From: a virus
DNA: 64,000 bases
Strand: one strand, 5' to 3'
Virus record (IMG/VR): IMGVR_UViG_3300025759_000077
Span: 1 to 64,000 of that record
Part shown: piece by piece, positions 1 to 9,687 of the stretch
Layout of the letters: every line of letters starts with the position of its first letter
Position numbering within the stretch: position 1 is the stretch's first letter
Notes under the pieces: generated by a model
The model's input: only the letters and a program-made list of their open reading frames with translations
Told to the model about the DNA's origin: nothing
The model's database searches: none
Program-made: the position numbers and the translations under genes

Positions 1-381
1 GCATCAATGGTTTTTAATGAGTTGACAATCAACTTCAATCGTCCTATAATAATAGTTGAAGGTGTTTTTGATGCAATGCGTGTTGGAGAAAACGCTGTCC
101 CAATTTTGGGATCAACAATTAAATCTGACCATCTATTGTTTCAGAGAATTGTAGAGAACAGAACACCAGTTTATATTGCGTTGGATGAAGACGCACATAA
201 GAAAGAAAAGAAAATAATTCAGTTATTTTTGAATTATGGCATTGATGTTAAGAAGGTTGACACATCTGGATATGAAGATATTGCAGCGATGCCAAGAGAA
301 GTGGTAGAAGAGAGAATTGAGAACGCAACTGATATGGGTGGATTAAACTTATTGTATCAGTTGATTGACGAGGTTGCATGA
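1..381 (+). CDS. DNA primase, C-terminal TOPRIM part (partial)
   Basis: The frame is open from the first base, so the gene begins upstream and only about 126 C-terminal residues are present. A VEG-x-FDAM motif followed by an ALDEDAHKKE stretch matches the two acidic motifs of the TOPRIM fold of DnaG-type primases, which bind catalytic metal and make RNA primers for lagging-strand synthesis. The catalytic N-terminal half is outside the window, so a TOPRIM nuclease cannot be fully excluded. It overlaps the start of the recombination nuclease by 4 bases (ATGA), consistent with a replication/recombination operon. Confidence 0.7.
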   Translation, partial: ASMVFNELTINFNRPIIIVEGVFDAMRVGENAVPILGSTIKSDHLLFQRIVENRTPVYIALDEDAHKKEKKIIQLFLNYGIDVKKVDTSGYEDIAAMPREVVEERIENATDMGGLNLLYQLIDEVA

Positions 382-3300
382 GATTTGCACACATAGCAGA
401 CACACACATAAAAAATTTAAAATATCATAAAGAGTATAAAGCAGTATTCAAGCAACTTTATGCTTCTTTGAAAGAACGGGAAGTGGATTACATTATCCAC
501 TGTGGCGATATCGCACACACAAAGACCCAAATCTCACCAGAGTTCGTTGAGTTATGCTCCGACTTCCTGAAGAATTTGGGAGATATTGCCCCCACATACA
601 TTATTTTAGGAAACCATGATGGCAACCTACGAAACTCTTATCGTCAGGATGCTATTACTCCTATTGTGGATGCTTTGAATCATCCAAACTTACATCTACT
701 CAAAGATGCTGGCGAGACACACTTAGATGATAAGTTTTGTCTAAATGTTTTATCAGTGTTCGATGAAGAAAATTGGGTCAAACCAACTGACCCAGATAAA
801 ATTAACATAGGACTTTACCATGGTGCGATTAAATATAGCCGAACCGACATTGGATTCGTTATGGAGCACGGAGAGCACAGCATTTCTATTTTTGATGATT
901 GTGACTATGCTATGCTTGGGGATATCCATAAAACTCAAATCTTAAATAAGGAAGGCACAATCGCTTATGCTGGTTCTACAATTCAGCAAAACTTTGGTGA
1001 GACAGACGATAAGGGTATGTTCATCTGGGATATTCAGTCCAAAACTGAATTCAGCAGAGAAAAAATTAATTTTGTAAATCCAAAACCATTTATTACAATC
1101 CGTCTAACAAAGACGGGTAGAATTCCAAAAGGTTTTAAATGTCCAGATGGTGCAAGACTACGATTAGTAGCAGATACAAACATACCTCTAGAGCGCCTCA
1201 GAAGGGCAGTAGACATCGCAAAACATCGTTTTAAACCCGAGAGTATTACTTTCCTTAATAAAGCGAACAGCGGCGATTTGTCGGTGGAAAATAGTGTTGA
1301 CACAGAATTGTTTGAAAACTTACGCGATGAGAAGACACAGCAAGATCTAATTAAAGAGTACCTTAAAGACTATAATGTCGGGGAGGACACACTGAATGAA
1401 GTTTTCGCTCTTAACTCAAAGTACAACAAGGTTGTTGAGGAGAGCGAAGACATTTCTAGAAACGTCCACTGGCGCATTAAGAAGTTTAGTTGGGACAATC
1501 TATTCAATTATGGTGAGGGCAACTCTATTGACTTTGATAAGTTGTCTGGCACTGTTGGAATCTTTGGTAAGAATTACAGCGGAAAGTCTAGCGTCATTGA
1601 TGCTTTACTTTACACAATTTATAATAATACTTCTAAAAATATTCGAAAGACTTACAACATTATCAACCAAAACAAAGATTATGGATCTGGTTTGGTGGAG
1701 ATTGAGGCTAACAATAAAACTTATCAAATCACCCGCAGGTCCGATAAATATGTTAAGAAACTTAAGGGCAAGACTACAAATGAAGCAAAGACCCAAGCAG
1801 ACTTTGATTATGTGGACCAGGTATCAGGAGAGATTGGTTCACTCAATCAGACGGCACGAGGTGGAACAGACAAAGCAATCCGAAACGTCTTCGGAGATTT
1901 AGACGACTTCCTAAACACATCTATGTCTTCTCAGTTGGGAGCATTAGGATTTATCAACGAGGGATCAACCCGCCGTAAAGAAATTTTAGCAAAGTTCCTT
2001 GACTTAGAGTTCTTTGAGAAGAAGTTTAAGTTAGCAAAGGAAGATGCTGCTGATTTACGAGGAGCGCTTCGCAGGGTTCAAGATGTTGATTATGATGAAG
2101 ATATCAAGAAGACTAAGAACGACATCTTTAGAGCAGGTGCAGCAGTAGCAAGACAAAAGAACTTATGCACGGAACTAAAGCAAAACTTAAGTTCTGTGAT
2201 TGAAGAGATCGCTGAGTTAGAAAATAAACTTACTCAGATTCCAGAGGATCCAATCTCTATTCGTCAGGTTCGTCAGGACTTAGAACGATTGAATCATAAC
2301 GAGAAATCTTTCAAGGAGAAGATTAACTCTCTAAATAAGGAGATCAAAGATAAGGAAGAGTTTTTAGAGAAGGCAGATGCTTTATTAGAGACAATTGATA
2401 TTCTAAATCTCAACAAGCAAAAGGAAGAAGCGGACGGACTACAAGATAAGATTGATTCTCTTTTGAGAGAGCAACAAAGGAAAGAAAAGGAAAAGGAAAC
2501 GAGTCTACGTCAGATCGAGATTCTAACAGACATCCCTTGTGGAGATAAGTTCTTAACTTCTTGTAAGTTCATCAAAGATGCTCATAATGCAAAGCAGGAT
2601 CTTTCTATCACAAAGAAGGTTTTGTCTGAGGTTGAAGACAAGTTAAAACTAAATGCTGGTGAATTATCTAACATTGACGTTGAGAAGGTCGGCAGCACTA
2701 TCAATAACTGGACTCGATTAACTGAGAAGAGAAAGGATGAGCAATCTAAGTTAACCAATCTAAACTTGGACCTAGAGCGGACTAACTCTGCCTTACAGAA
2801 GTTAGAGGGCGAGATTAAAGAGTTAAACGAGACAGCCGATTACTACGAAGAACACAAAGAGGTTCTTGAGAATATCGAAAAGGTTATGTCGGAGTTAGAA
2901 CTTGCAAAGACAAACAAAGAGAGAACAGAGCAGGAACTACAAGATTGTGAAGACCAGATCTACACACTTGTTGGTAAAGAAGGGGCATTAGAGCAGAAAC
3001 TAGAGAACTTAAAAGACCTCAAGACAGAGAAGAATAGATTAAACACAGAATACTCTGCTTACGACCTATTCATGACTTGTATGCACTCTAACGGCATCGC
3101 ATTTGATGTAATCAAGAAGGCATTGCCAGTAATCAATACGGAGATTGCTAAAGTTCTATCTAACATTGTTGAGTTTGAGGTGTTCTTTGAGAATAGTGAG
3201 AATAAACTAAACATTCTAATTAAGCATCCAAAGCATGACCCACGACAACTTGAAACTTGTTCAGGTGCAGAGAAGACCCTTGCTGCTGTTGCTATTAGAA

Positions 3301-3533
3301 TTGCTCTACTAAATGTAAGCAATATGCCAAAATCAAATTTATTCATACTTGACGAACCAGGAACTGCTTTAGATGCTGAAAACATGGAAGGTTTTGTAAG
3401 GATCTTAGATCTTGTAAAAGGATATTTCGATGTTACATTACTAATTACTCACATAGAGAGTTTGAAAGATATTGTCGATATGACTATTGAAATCTCTAAA
3501 ACCGAAGACGGATACGCTTACGTCAATCAATAA
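378..3533 (+). CDS. sbcCD: Fused Mre11/SbcD-Rad50/SbcC recombination nuclease (gp47-gp46 fusion)
   Basis: A 1051-residue protein that joins the two subunits of the gp46/gp47 (SbcCD, Mre11-Rad50) complex, which resects DNA ends for recombination-dependent replication. Residues 1-340 carry the calcineurin-type nuclease motifs: HIADTHI (5-11), GDIAH (about 43), GNHDG (about 78). Residues from about 370 form the ABC ATPase: Walker A with GKNYSGKSS (about 396-404), long coiled coils (about 550-900), an SGAEKT signature (about 963) and FILDEPG Walker B (about 990). Between the coils the hook apex has two cysteines in PCGDKFLTSC, seven residues apart, not the usual CxxC. In T4 these are two separate genes. 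No stop or frameshift separates the halves. Confidence 0.92.
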   Translation: MRFAHIADTHIKNLKYHKEYKAVFKQLYASLKEREVDYIIHCGDIAHTKTQISPEFVELCSDFLKNLGDIAPTYIILGNHDGNLRNSYRQDAITPIVDALNHPNLHLLKDAGETHLDDKFCLNVLSVFDEENWVKPTDPDKINIGLYHGAIKYSRTDIGFVMEHGEHSISIFDDCDYAMLGDIHKTQILNKEGTIAYAGSTIQQNFGETDDKGMFIWDIQSKTEFSREKINFVNPKPFITIRLTKTGRIPKGFKCPDGARLRLVADTNIPLERLRRAVDIAKHRFKPESITFLNKANSGDLSVENSVDTELFENLRDEKTQQDLIKEYLKDYNVGEDTLNEVFALNSKYNKVVEESEDISRNVHWRIKKFSWDNLFNYGEGNSIDFDKLSGTVGIFGKNYSGKSSVIDALLYTIYNNTSKNIRKTYNIINQNKDYGSGLVEIEANNKTYQITRRSDKYVKKLKGKTTNEAKTQADFDYVDQVSGEIGSLNQTARGGTDKAIRNVFGDLDDFLNTSMSSQLGALGFINEGSTRRKEILAKFLDLEFFEKKFKLAKEDAADLRGALRRVQDVDYDEDIKKTKNDIFRAGAAVARQKNLCTELKQNLSSVIEEIAELENKLTQIPEDPISIRQVRQDLERLNHNEKSFKEKINSLNKEIKDKEEFLEKADALLETIDILNLNKQKEEADGLQDKIDSLLREQQRKEKEKETSLRQIEILTDIPCGDKFLTSCKFIKDAHNAKQDLSITKKVLSEVEDKLKLNAGELSNIDVEKVGSTINNWTRLTEKRKDEQSKLTNLNLDLERTNSALQKLEGEIKELNETADYYEEHKEVLENIEKVMSELELAKTNKERTEQELQDCEDQIYTLVGKEGALEQKLENLKDLKTEKNRLNTEYSAYDLFMTCMHSNGIAFDVIKKALPVINTEIAKVLSNIVEFEVFFENSENKLNILIKHPKHDPRQLETCSGAEKTLAAVAIRIALLNVSNMPKSNLFILDEPGTALDAENMEGFVRILDLVKGYFDVTLLITHIESLKDIVDMTIEISKTEDGYAYVNQ

Positions 3534-3547
3534 CCAGAGAGGATAGA

Positions 3548-3742
3548 ATGGTGGCAGTAGTAAAAGCATTTGCAGATAAACATTTAGAAAGATTCGTATC
3601 AAAGAAACTTTTGGTATGGTTAACAACAACAGGTCTACTCCTTGCCGAGAAGGTAGATTCAGAGCAGTGGATAATAATCGCCACAGCATACGTCGGTACA
3701 CAGGGATTCGTTGATGTCGTTGCCCGTTTCAAAGGTAAATAA
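3548..3742 (+). CDS. Small putative membrane protein
   Basis: 64 residues preceded by a GAGAGGA ribosome binding site. The middle part (about residues 19-55) is hydrophobic, with a weak segment at LLVWLTTTGLLLA and a second at WIIIATAYVGTQGFV, so it may be one or two membrane spans or a small amphipathic protein. A holin-like role is possible because membrane/coiled-coil genes follow, but nothing specific supports it. No family recognised. Confidence 0.5.
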   Translation: MVAVVKAFADKHLERFVSKKLLVWLTTTGLLLAEKVDSEQWIIIATAYVGTQGFVDVVARFKGK

Positions 3743-3745
3743 ACA

Positions 3746-4420
3746 ATGAAAAGTATGAAACTCATAATGGAGAACTTTAATAAGTTCTTAGCAGAGCAAG
3801 TAGATTTAGACAAAGCACAAGAACTTATTGACGCGAACCCTTATCTTAAAGGAAAGTTACAAGCAAGTGAAGACAATATGATCGACAGTGACAAATATGT
3901 CCTATTTGTTTCAGAAGATTCACTAGAACATGTAAAAGATAGACATATGGATGCCGATGCACCGGGATCTCTATTTAAAGATGATATTGATCTAAAAGAT
4001 ACAATAAAAAATTTATTAAGCAAAGACCCTTCAGAAGAAGCAGGTGACAGAGTTAAATGGTTGGGTGTTGAAATGGATGAAGATATTGGTGATATGGGTG
4101 TTAAATTAGACGATCCTGAAAAAGTCGCTGATATGAAAGATTATACAATGCCCGATGGAAGACAGGAAAATGTAAAAATTACTGCTGGCGAAAGAGACTC
4201 CACCAACAAAATCACTTTAATTACATCAGAGTTGGGTGAATTAGACGACAAAAAAGTTTTATCTTTGATTACCGCTTTTCCAGGTGGGACTGATATAGAC
4301 GGCAAAGAAATGCCAATGGATAGAAATCAGTTTGCTGAGGAAGGTTTTTACTTTGTTTTACCAGAAGGTAGTCCATTGTTGACTGATGAAGAACCAGCAG
4401 ATACCGAAGAAGAGGCATAA
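3746..4420 (+). CDS. Acidic protein with capsid-targeting-like N-terminus
   Basis: 224 residues, strongly acidic, no recognised domain. The first 17 residues (ending MENFNKFLAE) resemble the capsid-targeting propeptide of T4 internal head proteins, and LAE at residues 15-17 fits the T4 prohead protease consensus (L/I)-x-E. The inference is an internal head protein trimmed during maturation. ATG at 3746 or 3758 could be the start; neither has a strong Shine-Dalgarno sequence. The C-terminal tail is a Glu/Asp/Ala run. It overlaps the next gene by one base (TAATG). Confidence 0.55.
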   Translation: MKSMKLIMENFNKFLAEQVDLDKAQELIDANPYLKGKLQASEDNMIDSDKYVLFVSEDSLEHVKDRHMDADAPGSLFKDDIDLKDTIKNLLSKDPSEEAGDRVKWLGVEMDEDIGDMGVKLDDPEKVADMKDYTMPDGRQENVKITAGERDSTNKITLITSELGELDDKKVLSLITAFPGGTDIDGKEMPMDRNQFAEEGFYFVLPEGSPLLTDEEPADTEEEA

Positions 4421-4824
4421 TGAACTGGTTAATCACCAAACAAATCCTCCAAAAAGTTTGGTTTTACATTAAAAATTATTGGTGGGTTGGAGCACTAATC
4501 GCATTAGGTTTTGTGCTCCACAAGTTTTTTCTATTTGATAAAGATGTTTTAGGTGGTCTTTACGAAGAGAAGGCAAAACAAAACGAAAAAGAATTAAAAG
4601 TTATAAACGAAACTCACAAGCACGAAAGAGTAGAGAAAGAAAGAGCAACTGAAGATTTTAAGGTTGCTGTGGAAGCACTTGAAGAAGAACGAAAACAAGC
4701 AGGCGAAAAAGTCAAGAAAGAAGAGAAGAAAAGAATCAAAGAAATCGTTGCTATGCCTGAAGAGGAAAGAGTGTCTGCTCTTGCTGATGAGTTTGGTTTA
4801 GAGATTGTTGAGGTCGAAGAATGA
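4420..4824 (+). CDS. Membrane-anchored coiled-coil protein, i-spanin-like
   Basis: 134 residues: a short N-terminal cytoplasmic part, one hydrophobic segment (about residues 20-41), then a highly charged Lys/Glu coiled coil (about 48-115). This N-in single-span plus periplasmic coiled coil is the layout of i-spanins (Rz-type), which join inner and outer membrane at lysis. The next gene overlaps it by 4 bases and encodes an exported coiled-coil protein. The lysis role is inferred from architecture only; the endolysin is far away at 43724. Confidence 0.45.
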   Translation: MNWLITKQILQKVWFYIKNYWWVGALIALGFVLHKFFLFDKDVLGGLYEEKAKQNEKELKVINETHKHERVEKERATEDFKVAVEALEEERKQAGEKVKKEEKKRIKEIVAMPEEERVSALADEFGLEIVEVEE

Positions 4825-5258
4825 GAATCACAGCAATCATTTTACTAATAATTCTTTTACCAGCACTCTGTTTTGCTAATGGTAAAGTAGCAGCAATAAA
4901 GAAAGGGCAGAAAGCACCTTTCGACGGCATCTTACTAGATAAGAAAGCAGAAGCAACCATAACTGTCAAAAGAGAATCGGCAGTTAAAATCTGCGAGATC
5001 GATAAGAACTACACGATTAAAAAATTAAAATCAGAGTGCGACTTTAATAAAAGAATCCTAACAATAGAAAAGGATTCAGATAAGAAAAAGCACAACGCTC
5101 TAATGAACCTCAAGAATGCCGAAGTTAAAAGATTAGAGATTGCCCTTAAAAAATCACAGAAACCAGATTATAGTAGATTATGGTTTGTTGGCGGTTTTGT
5201 AGCCGGTGTGGGTTTGTCCATCGGCATCTTCTATGCCGCCGCACAGGCGAGTAAATGA
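4821..5258 (+). CDS. Exported coiled-coil protein with C-terminal membrane span
   Basis: 145 residues. It opens with a classic signal peptide (MRITAIILLIILLPALCFA), continues with a GQKAPFDGILL motif, a Lys-rich helical middle with two cysteines (near residues 53 and 68) and ends with a membrane segment (about 118-142). It is probably anchored in the inner membrane with a periplasmic coiled coil. Its pairing with the upstream single-span protein suggests a complex, perhaps a spanin-like or envelope-modifying pair. The APFDG motif seems familiar from other phage membrane proteins of unknown role. Confidence 0.5.
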   Translation: MRITAIILLIILLPALCFANGKVAAIKKGQKAPFDGILLDKKAEATITVKRESAVKICEIDKNYTIKKLKSECDFNKRILTIEKDSDKKKHNALMNLKNAEVKRLEIALKKSQKPDYSRLWFVGGFVAGVGLSIGIFYAAAQASK

Positions 5259-5623
5259 AAAAAGACCTAAACTACATCGCTGGATTAGAGAAGGCAATAA
5301 AACAAAAGTACGGTGAGGAAGCAGTTCAGAGTCCCTCTTCTAATTGGACGCCGGAAAAAGAAAAAGAATACCTTCAACAACTAAAAGAAAATAAGATTAA
5401 AGAATTGTCTGCCGATCGCGTTGAAGAGCGTGAGGGGTTTTTATTTTCTGCAAAACTAATTAAGAAGGATAGTAAGAATGTTTGTGATGTATGCTCAAAT
5501 ATTCTAAAACAGCAGGACATGCTGTACGAAACAAAATACGAATGCTGTCGGAACTGTTATATACAATATGTAGAAGGCAGGGAAGAGAGATGGAAACAAG
5601 GTTGGAGACCAGATAATGTCTAA
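5255..5623 (+). CDS. Small zinc-ribbon-like protein
   Basis: 122 residues. The first 70 are charged and helical (two Lys/Glu-rich stretches); the C-terminal 50 carry CDVC and CRNC pairs (VCDVCSN at about 78 and CCRNC at about 98) spaced like a four-cysteine zinc site. The function is unknown. The start overlaps the previous stop (ATGA) and its end overlaps the next gene, so the 4420-6107 genes look co-translated up to the terminase. Confidence 0.55.
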   Translation: MKKDLNYIAGLEKAIKQKYGEEAVQSPSSNWTPEKEKEYLQQLKENKIKELSADRVEEREGFLFSAKLIKKDSKNVCDVCSNILKQQDMLYETKYECCRNCYIQYVEGREERWKQGWRPDNV

Positions 5624-6107
5624 AGAAGCACTAGAAGTCCTAAGAGGAATTAGTCAAGCAATGGGTTATGCTTATGATGGCGGCGAAAAAATTGGATTAC
5701 GCCGCGATGAAAAAGATATGATGCTACAATCCAGAGATGGTTGTATGGATGGTTTTGGCGTAAAGATGGCAGGCAATAAACTAATTGTCAATTACCACTC
5801 AGAAGCACCAATGCCAGAGGTACACAAGAAAGGACCAAGCGCTTTTGAGGCAGAAGTCGAGCAGAGATTTGCCAATATTGTTAAGTTTCTTAAGAAGCAG
5901 TATAAAAATGCAACAGGTAAGACCTTATCTCTAAATCCAGACGGTGATGCTGACGTTCTTTTACAGTACATGAATCGCAAGAGAAGTTGGATCCAAGCAA
6001 CAAAGGTATACACTATTGGCGGTTTAGGTTCGGGTGTTGTTGAACCAGAGAAGAAACCATTCGATCCAATTAGAGATTTCTTAAAGACACATAAATACGG
6101 GAAGTAA
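5616..6107 (+). CDS. Conserved-looking protein upstream of terminase, function unknown
   Basis: 163 residues, mixed alpha/beta, no recognised motif. It sits immediately before the large terminase, sharing one base with it (TAATG), which is the T4 position of the small terminase gp16. Nothing in the sequence (no clear helix-turn-helix or coiled-coil oligomerisation region) proves that role, so small terminase subunit is only a positional guess. Confidence 0.4.
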   Translation: MSKEALEVLRGISQAMGYAYDGGEKIGLRRDEKDMMLQSRDGCMDGFGVKMAGNKLIVNYHSEAPMPEVHKKGPSAFEAEVEQRFANIVKFLKKQYKNATGKTLSLNPDGDADVLLQYMNRKRSWIQATKVYTIGGLGSGVVEPEKKPFDPIRDFLKTHKYGK

Positions 6108-7696
6108 TGGCGCGTGGTTTAACCAAGACGCAGATAAAGAAAGAGATTATCGCCTGCGGTAAAGACCCAAACTACTTTATCAACAATTACGGAAAGATTG
6201 CTCACCCAATGAAGGGAACAATTCCCTTCTCTATGTATCCTTTCCAAAAAGATGTTGTAAAAGATTTTCAAGATAATCGTTTCAATATTATTCTAAAGGC
6301 AAGACAGTTGGGTCTCTCAACTGTTTCTGCTGTTTATATTGCGTGGTTTGTTCTATTCCATAAGAATAAAAATGTTGTCGTAATGGCAACCAAACTATCA
6401 ACCGCTGCAAACTTGGTTAGAAAGGTAAAGTTTGCTCTAAAAGCAATTCCTGAGTGGATGAAACTAACAGAGTTGGTAATTGATAACAAAAACTCTTTTG
6501 AGTTGTCCAATGGTTCACAAGTAAAAGCAATTTCAACATCAGGCGATGCTGGTCGTTCAGAAGCACTTTCTTTGCTTGTTATTGATGAGGCAGCGATCAT
6601 TGAAGGTCTTGACGACTTGTGGGCAGGTTTGTATCCTACTCTATCAACTGGTGGTGATTGCATTATTATCTCAACTCCAAAGGGTGTTGGTAACCTTTAT
6701 CACAAACTATATTCAGAAGCGGAGCAAGGTCTAAACGATTTTAATCCAATCAGTTTGCCATGGCATGTCCACCCAGACAGAGATCAAGCGTGGTTTGAAA
6801 AAGAAACTCGCAACATGTCTGCAAGAGAGATTGCACAGGAGTTAGAGTGTAACTTTAACATGTCCGGTGACACTCTCATCAATGGTAAGGATTTAGTTCG
6901 TATTGAAAATGAAGAATTGTTAGAACCAGAATACAAAACTGGATTTGATCGCAACCTGTGGATTTGGAAAAATGCAGAGGAAGGTAAAAAATATTTCATG
7001 GTTGCTGACGTTGCCCGTGGTGATGGTAAAGATAACTCTACCTTCTATGTGTTTGAATCCGATACTATGGAGATTTGCTGTGAATATCAAGGCAAATTAC
7101 CACTTGATAGTTTTGCACGTATAATTTATGACACATCAAAGAGTTATGGTATGTGCATGACTGTTGTAGAGAATAACTCAGTTGGTATGACCGTATTAAC
7201 AAAATTAAAAGATTACGGTCACCCAAACATTTACCACTCAAAGAAGTCAACACACGAGTATGTTGAGACATCTTACACAGAACAAACATCTGTGATTGCT
7301 GGTTTTTCCACCACAGTTAAAACCAGACCTATGATTATCGCTAAATTAGAAGAGTTTATTCGTAATAAGGTATTAAAGATTAGATCAAAAAGATTGTTTA
7401 ACGAATTAAAAACATTTATTTGGAATAATGGCAAAGCAGAAGCGATGCGTTCATATAATGATGACTTAGTTATGGCGTGTGCTATTGGATGTTGGGTAAG
7501 AGATACAGCATTAACTGCAAATCAACAAGAAATAGAGTATAAAAAATCTATGCTTTCTGCTATAATGACAAGCAATAAGTCATTAGATACTAGAATTGTT
7601 GGGATGGAAAGGAATCAGCAAGATAATTATATCTATGGTGGCAACGCAAAACAAAAAACAGTAAAGATACATAAACTACCGTTTTTTATGAAATAG
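6107..7696 (+). CDS. terL: Terminase large subunit (gp17-like)
   Basis: 529 residues. The ATPase domain has KARQLGLST as Walker A (64-72) and LLVIDEAA as Walker B plus catalytic glutamate (156-163). The nuclease domain begins near 297 with MVADVARGDGKD, giving the RNase H-fold aspartates D301 and D307, and ends with a DDLVMA acidic motif around 453. The protein docks on the portal and pumps and cuts DNA into the prohead. Its size is somewhat shorter than T4 gp17 (610). The portal gene follows after 10 bases. Confidence 0.93.
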   Translation: MARGLTKTQIKKEIIACGKDPNYFINNYGKIAHPMKGTIPFSMYPFQKDVVKDFQDNRFNIILKARQLGLSTVSAVYIAWFVLFHKNKNVVVMATKLSTAANLVRKVKFALKAIPEWMKLTELVIDNKNSFELSNGSQVKAISTSGDAGRSEALSLLVIDEAAIIEGLDDLWAGLYPTLSTGGDCIIISTPKGVGNLYHKLYSEAEQGLNDFNPISLPWHVHPDRDQAWFEKETRNMSAREIAQELECNFNMSGDTLINGKDLVRIENEELLEPEYKTGFDRNLWIWKNAEEGKKYFMVADVARGDGKDNSTFYVFESDTMEICCEYQGKLPLDSFARIIYDTSKSYGMCMTVVENNSVGMTVLTKLKDYGHPNIYHSKKSTHEYVETSYTEQTSVIAGFSTTVKTRPMIIAKLEEFIRNKVLKIRSKRLFNELKTFIWNNGKAEAMRSYNDDLVMACAIGCWVRDTALTANQQEIEYKKSMLSAIMTSNKSLDTRIVGMERNQQDNYIYGGNAKQKTVKIHKLPFFMK

Positions 7697-7706
7697 GAAC
7701 TGACCA

Positions 7707-9686
7707 ATGGCAGACAATAAAAACAATCCAAGAAATCCAAACAGTCCTCTGTTCCAAAGACTAACAAGACTATTTTCCGGTCCAATTGTAAACTACAGAG
7801 CACAACAAGTAAGAAATAATCGAAAGTATTCAGTAGACAAGTATGGATCTAAATTTAGATCAGTGGGCGGTCAGTCATTTAAAAGAAAGTCATACAATCC
7901 ATACGAATCAATCTCAACTGCGATGATGAACAACTATAATCGCGTTGAAAGGTACGCTGACTTTGATCAGATGGAATTTATGCCCGAGTTAGCATCTGCT
8001 TTAGATATTTATGCTGATGAAATCACAACACATTCTGAATTTCATAGATCATTAATTATTGACTGTCAAAATGAAGAAATTAAAGATATATTAGAAACAC
8101 TGTTTCACAAAGTTTTAAATATTGATGCTAACCTTTTTGGTTGGGTGCGCTCCATGTGCAAATACGGTGATTTCTTTGGATATCTAGATATTGATGAGGA
8201 AATTGGTATCAAGTCATTTATTGGTCTCCCAGTAAGTGAAATTGAGAGAATGGAAGGCACTGATCAATCTAATCCAAATTACGTTCAATACCAATGGAAT
8301 ACAGGTGGGTTAACATTTGAAAATTGGCAGATGGCGCACTTTAGAGTTTTAGGTAATGATAAGTATGTCCCATACGGTACATCTGTTTTAGATCCAGGTC
8401 GTAGAATCTGGAGGCAATTAACTCTTCTTGAAGATGCTATGATTGCGTACAGAGTTGTTCGCTCGCCATCAAGAAAACAATTTAAAATTGATGTTGGTGG
8501 TATTCCACCAGAAGAAGTAGAGCAATACATGCAGAAAATCATCACTATGATGAAGCGCCACCAAGTTGTTGATGATACAAGTGGTAGAGTTGATTTACGT
8601 TACAATCCACTATCAATTGAAGAGGACTATTACATCCCAACAAGGAATGGACAAGCATCAGTAGATATTAGTCAAGTTCAAGGCGATACTTGGGGAACTG
8701 CTATTGATGATATCAAATACCTACAAAACAAGTTGTTCGCTGCAATTAAAATTCCAATGTCTTACTTGATTCGAGGTGAAGGTGGAACTGAAGAACAAGC
8801 AGCACTTTCTCAAAAAGATATTAGGTTTGCAAGAACAATTCAAAGAATTCAGAGGGCAGTTGTTGCAGAATTAGATAAAATGGCAACAATTCACTTGTAC
8901 ACTCTTGGTTACAGAGGAAATGATTTAATAAACTTTAATATAAAGTTGCACAACCCATCCAGAATCGCTTCTATGCAGGAATTAGAAACTTTGAAGAGTA
9001 AACTAGAGATTGCTTCAACTGCAAGGTCTGACGTGTATAGCAACCGCTGGATTGCAAAAAATATTTTAGGCATATCAGAACAGGAACTAATCAGAAACAC
9101 AAGAGAGAAATTCCACGATAAGCAGATAGAAACAGCATTGGCAAAGATTGCAACCGAACAAGGTGAAGGACTTGCTGCTGAAACATTGACCGGTGGTGGA
9201 TTCGGCGGTGTTGGTGATATTGGACTAGGAGGCGATACTGAGGTTGGTGGAGAAATTGCTGCCCCCGAAACTGAAGTTACTGCTGGTTTAGAAACCGCAC
9301 CAGAACCTGCTGCACCAGAACCTGCTACTCCAGCACCCGAACCAGAAGCAGGCGGCGGTGAAGACGTTCTATTAGCAACTCCAGAAGGTGGTGGCAAGAA
9401 ACCAGATAAACCAGCAGCAATTTATACAGAATACGAAGATGGTTCCCACACGACCAAAGGTTCTAAAGGAAAAAAGTATTGGTCTGTTAAACATGACAAG
9501 CGAGAGAAAGCAGGTCGTAAAGAGTCCTGGGGTGCAACTAAACAAAGAAAACCACGCGATATTAATAAGGCATTATCAATAGGTACGCTTGTTAAAGAAA
9601 ACAAATCTAATTATAGTGAAGAGTTTGAAAATAAAATGTCTTCATTGAATGAGGAAATGGATAGAATACTATCAGAGGATTTATAG
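7707..9686 (+). CDS. Portal vertex protein (gp20-like) with long C-terminal extension
   Basis: 659 residues, clearly longer than T4 gp20 (524). Residues about 40-480 match the gp20 portal family (for example EYADFDQMEFMPELA-type region, RMEG, and QKDIRFARTIQRIQ helix), which forms the dodecameric DNA channel. After about 490 there is a Gly-rich segment, a Pro/Ala/Glu-rich repeat segment (about 530-560) and a basic tail with GSKGKKYWSVKHDK. The extension could be disordered inside or outside the head. Position directly after the terminase supports the call. Confidence 0.87.
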   Translation: MADNKNNPRNPNSPLFQRLTRLFSGPIVNYRAQQVRNNRKYSVDKYGSKFRSVGGQSFKRKSYNPYESISTAMMNNYNRVERYADFDQMEFMPELASALDIYADEITTHSEFHRSLIIDCQNEEIKDILETLFHKVLNIDANLFGWVRSMCKYGDFFGYLDIDEEIGIKSFIGLPVSEIERMEGTDQSNPNYVQYQWNTGGLTFENWQMAHFRVLGNDKYVPYGTSVLDPGRRIWRQLTLLEDAMIAYRVVRSPSRKQFKIDVGGIPPEEVEQYMQKIITMMKRHQVVDDTSGRVDLRYNPLSIEEDYYIPTRNGQASVDISQVQGDTWGTAIDDIKYLQNKLFAAIKIPMSYLIRGEGGTEEQAALSQKDIRFARTIQRIQRAVVAELDKMATIHLYTLGYRGNDLINFNIKLHNPSRIASMQELETLKSKLEIASTARSDVYSNRWIAKNILGISEQELIRNTREKFHDKQIETALAKIATEQGEGLAAETLTGGGFGGVGDIGLGGDTEVGGEIAAPETEVTAGLETAPEPAAPEPATPAPEPEAGGGEDVLLATPEGGGKKPDKPAAIYTEYEDGSHTTKGSKGKKYWSVKHDKREKAGRKESWGATKQRKPRDINKALSIGTLVKENKSNYSEEFENKMSSLNEEMDRILSEDL

Positions 9687-9687
9687 A

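Noticed and set aside
1396-1902. 168-codon alternative frame inside the Mre11-Rad50 gene
   Set aside because: Lies wholly within a gene whose domains are certain, and its sequence shows no motif or ribosome binding site.
8909-9397. Long antisense frame (162 codons) rich in Pro, Ser and Ala
   Set aside because: It is the mirror of the Gly/Pro/Glu-rich portal extension; no ribosome binding site, and all other genes are on the + strand.
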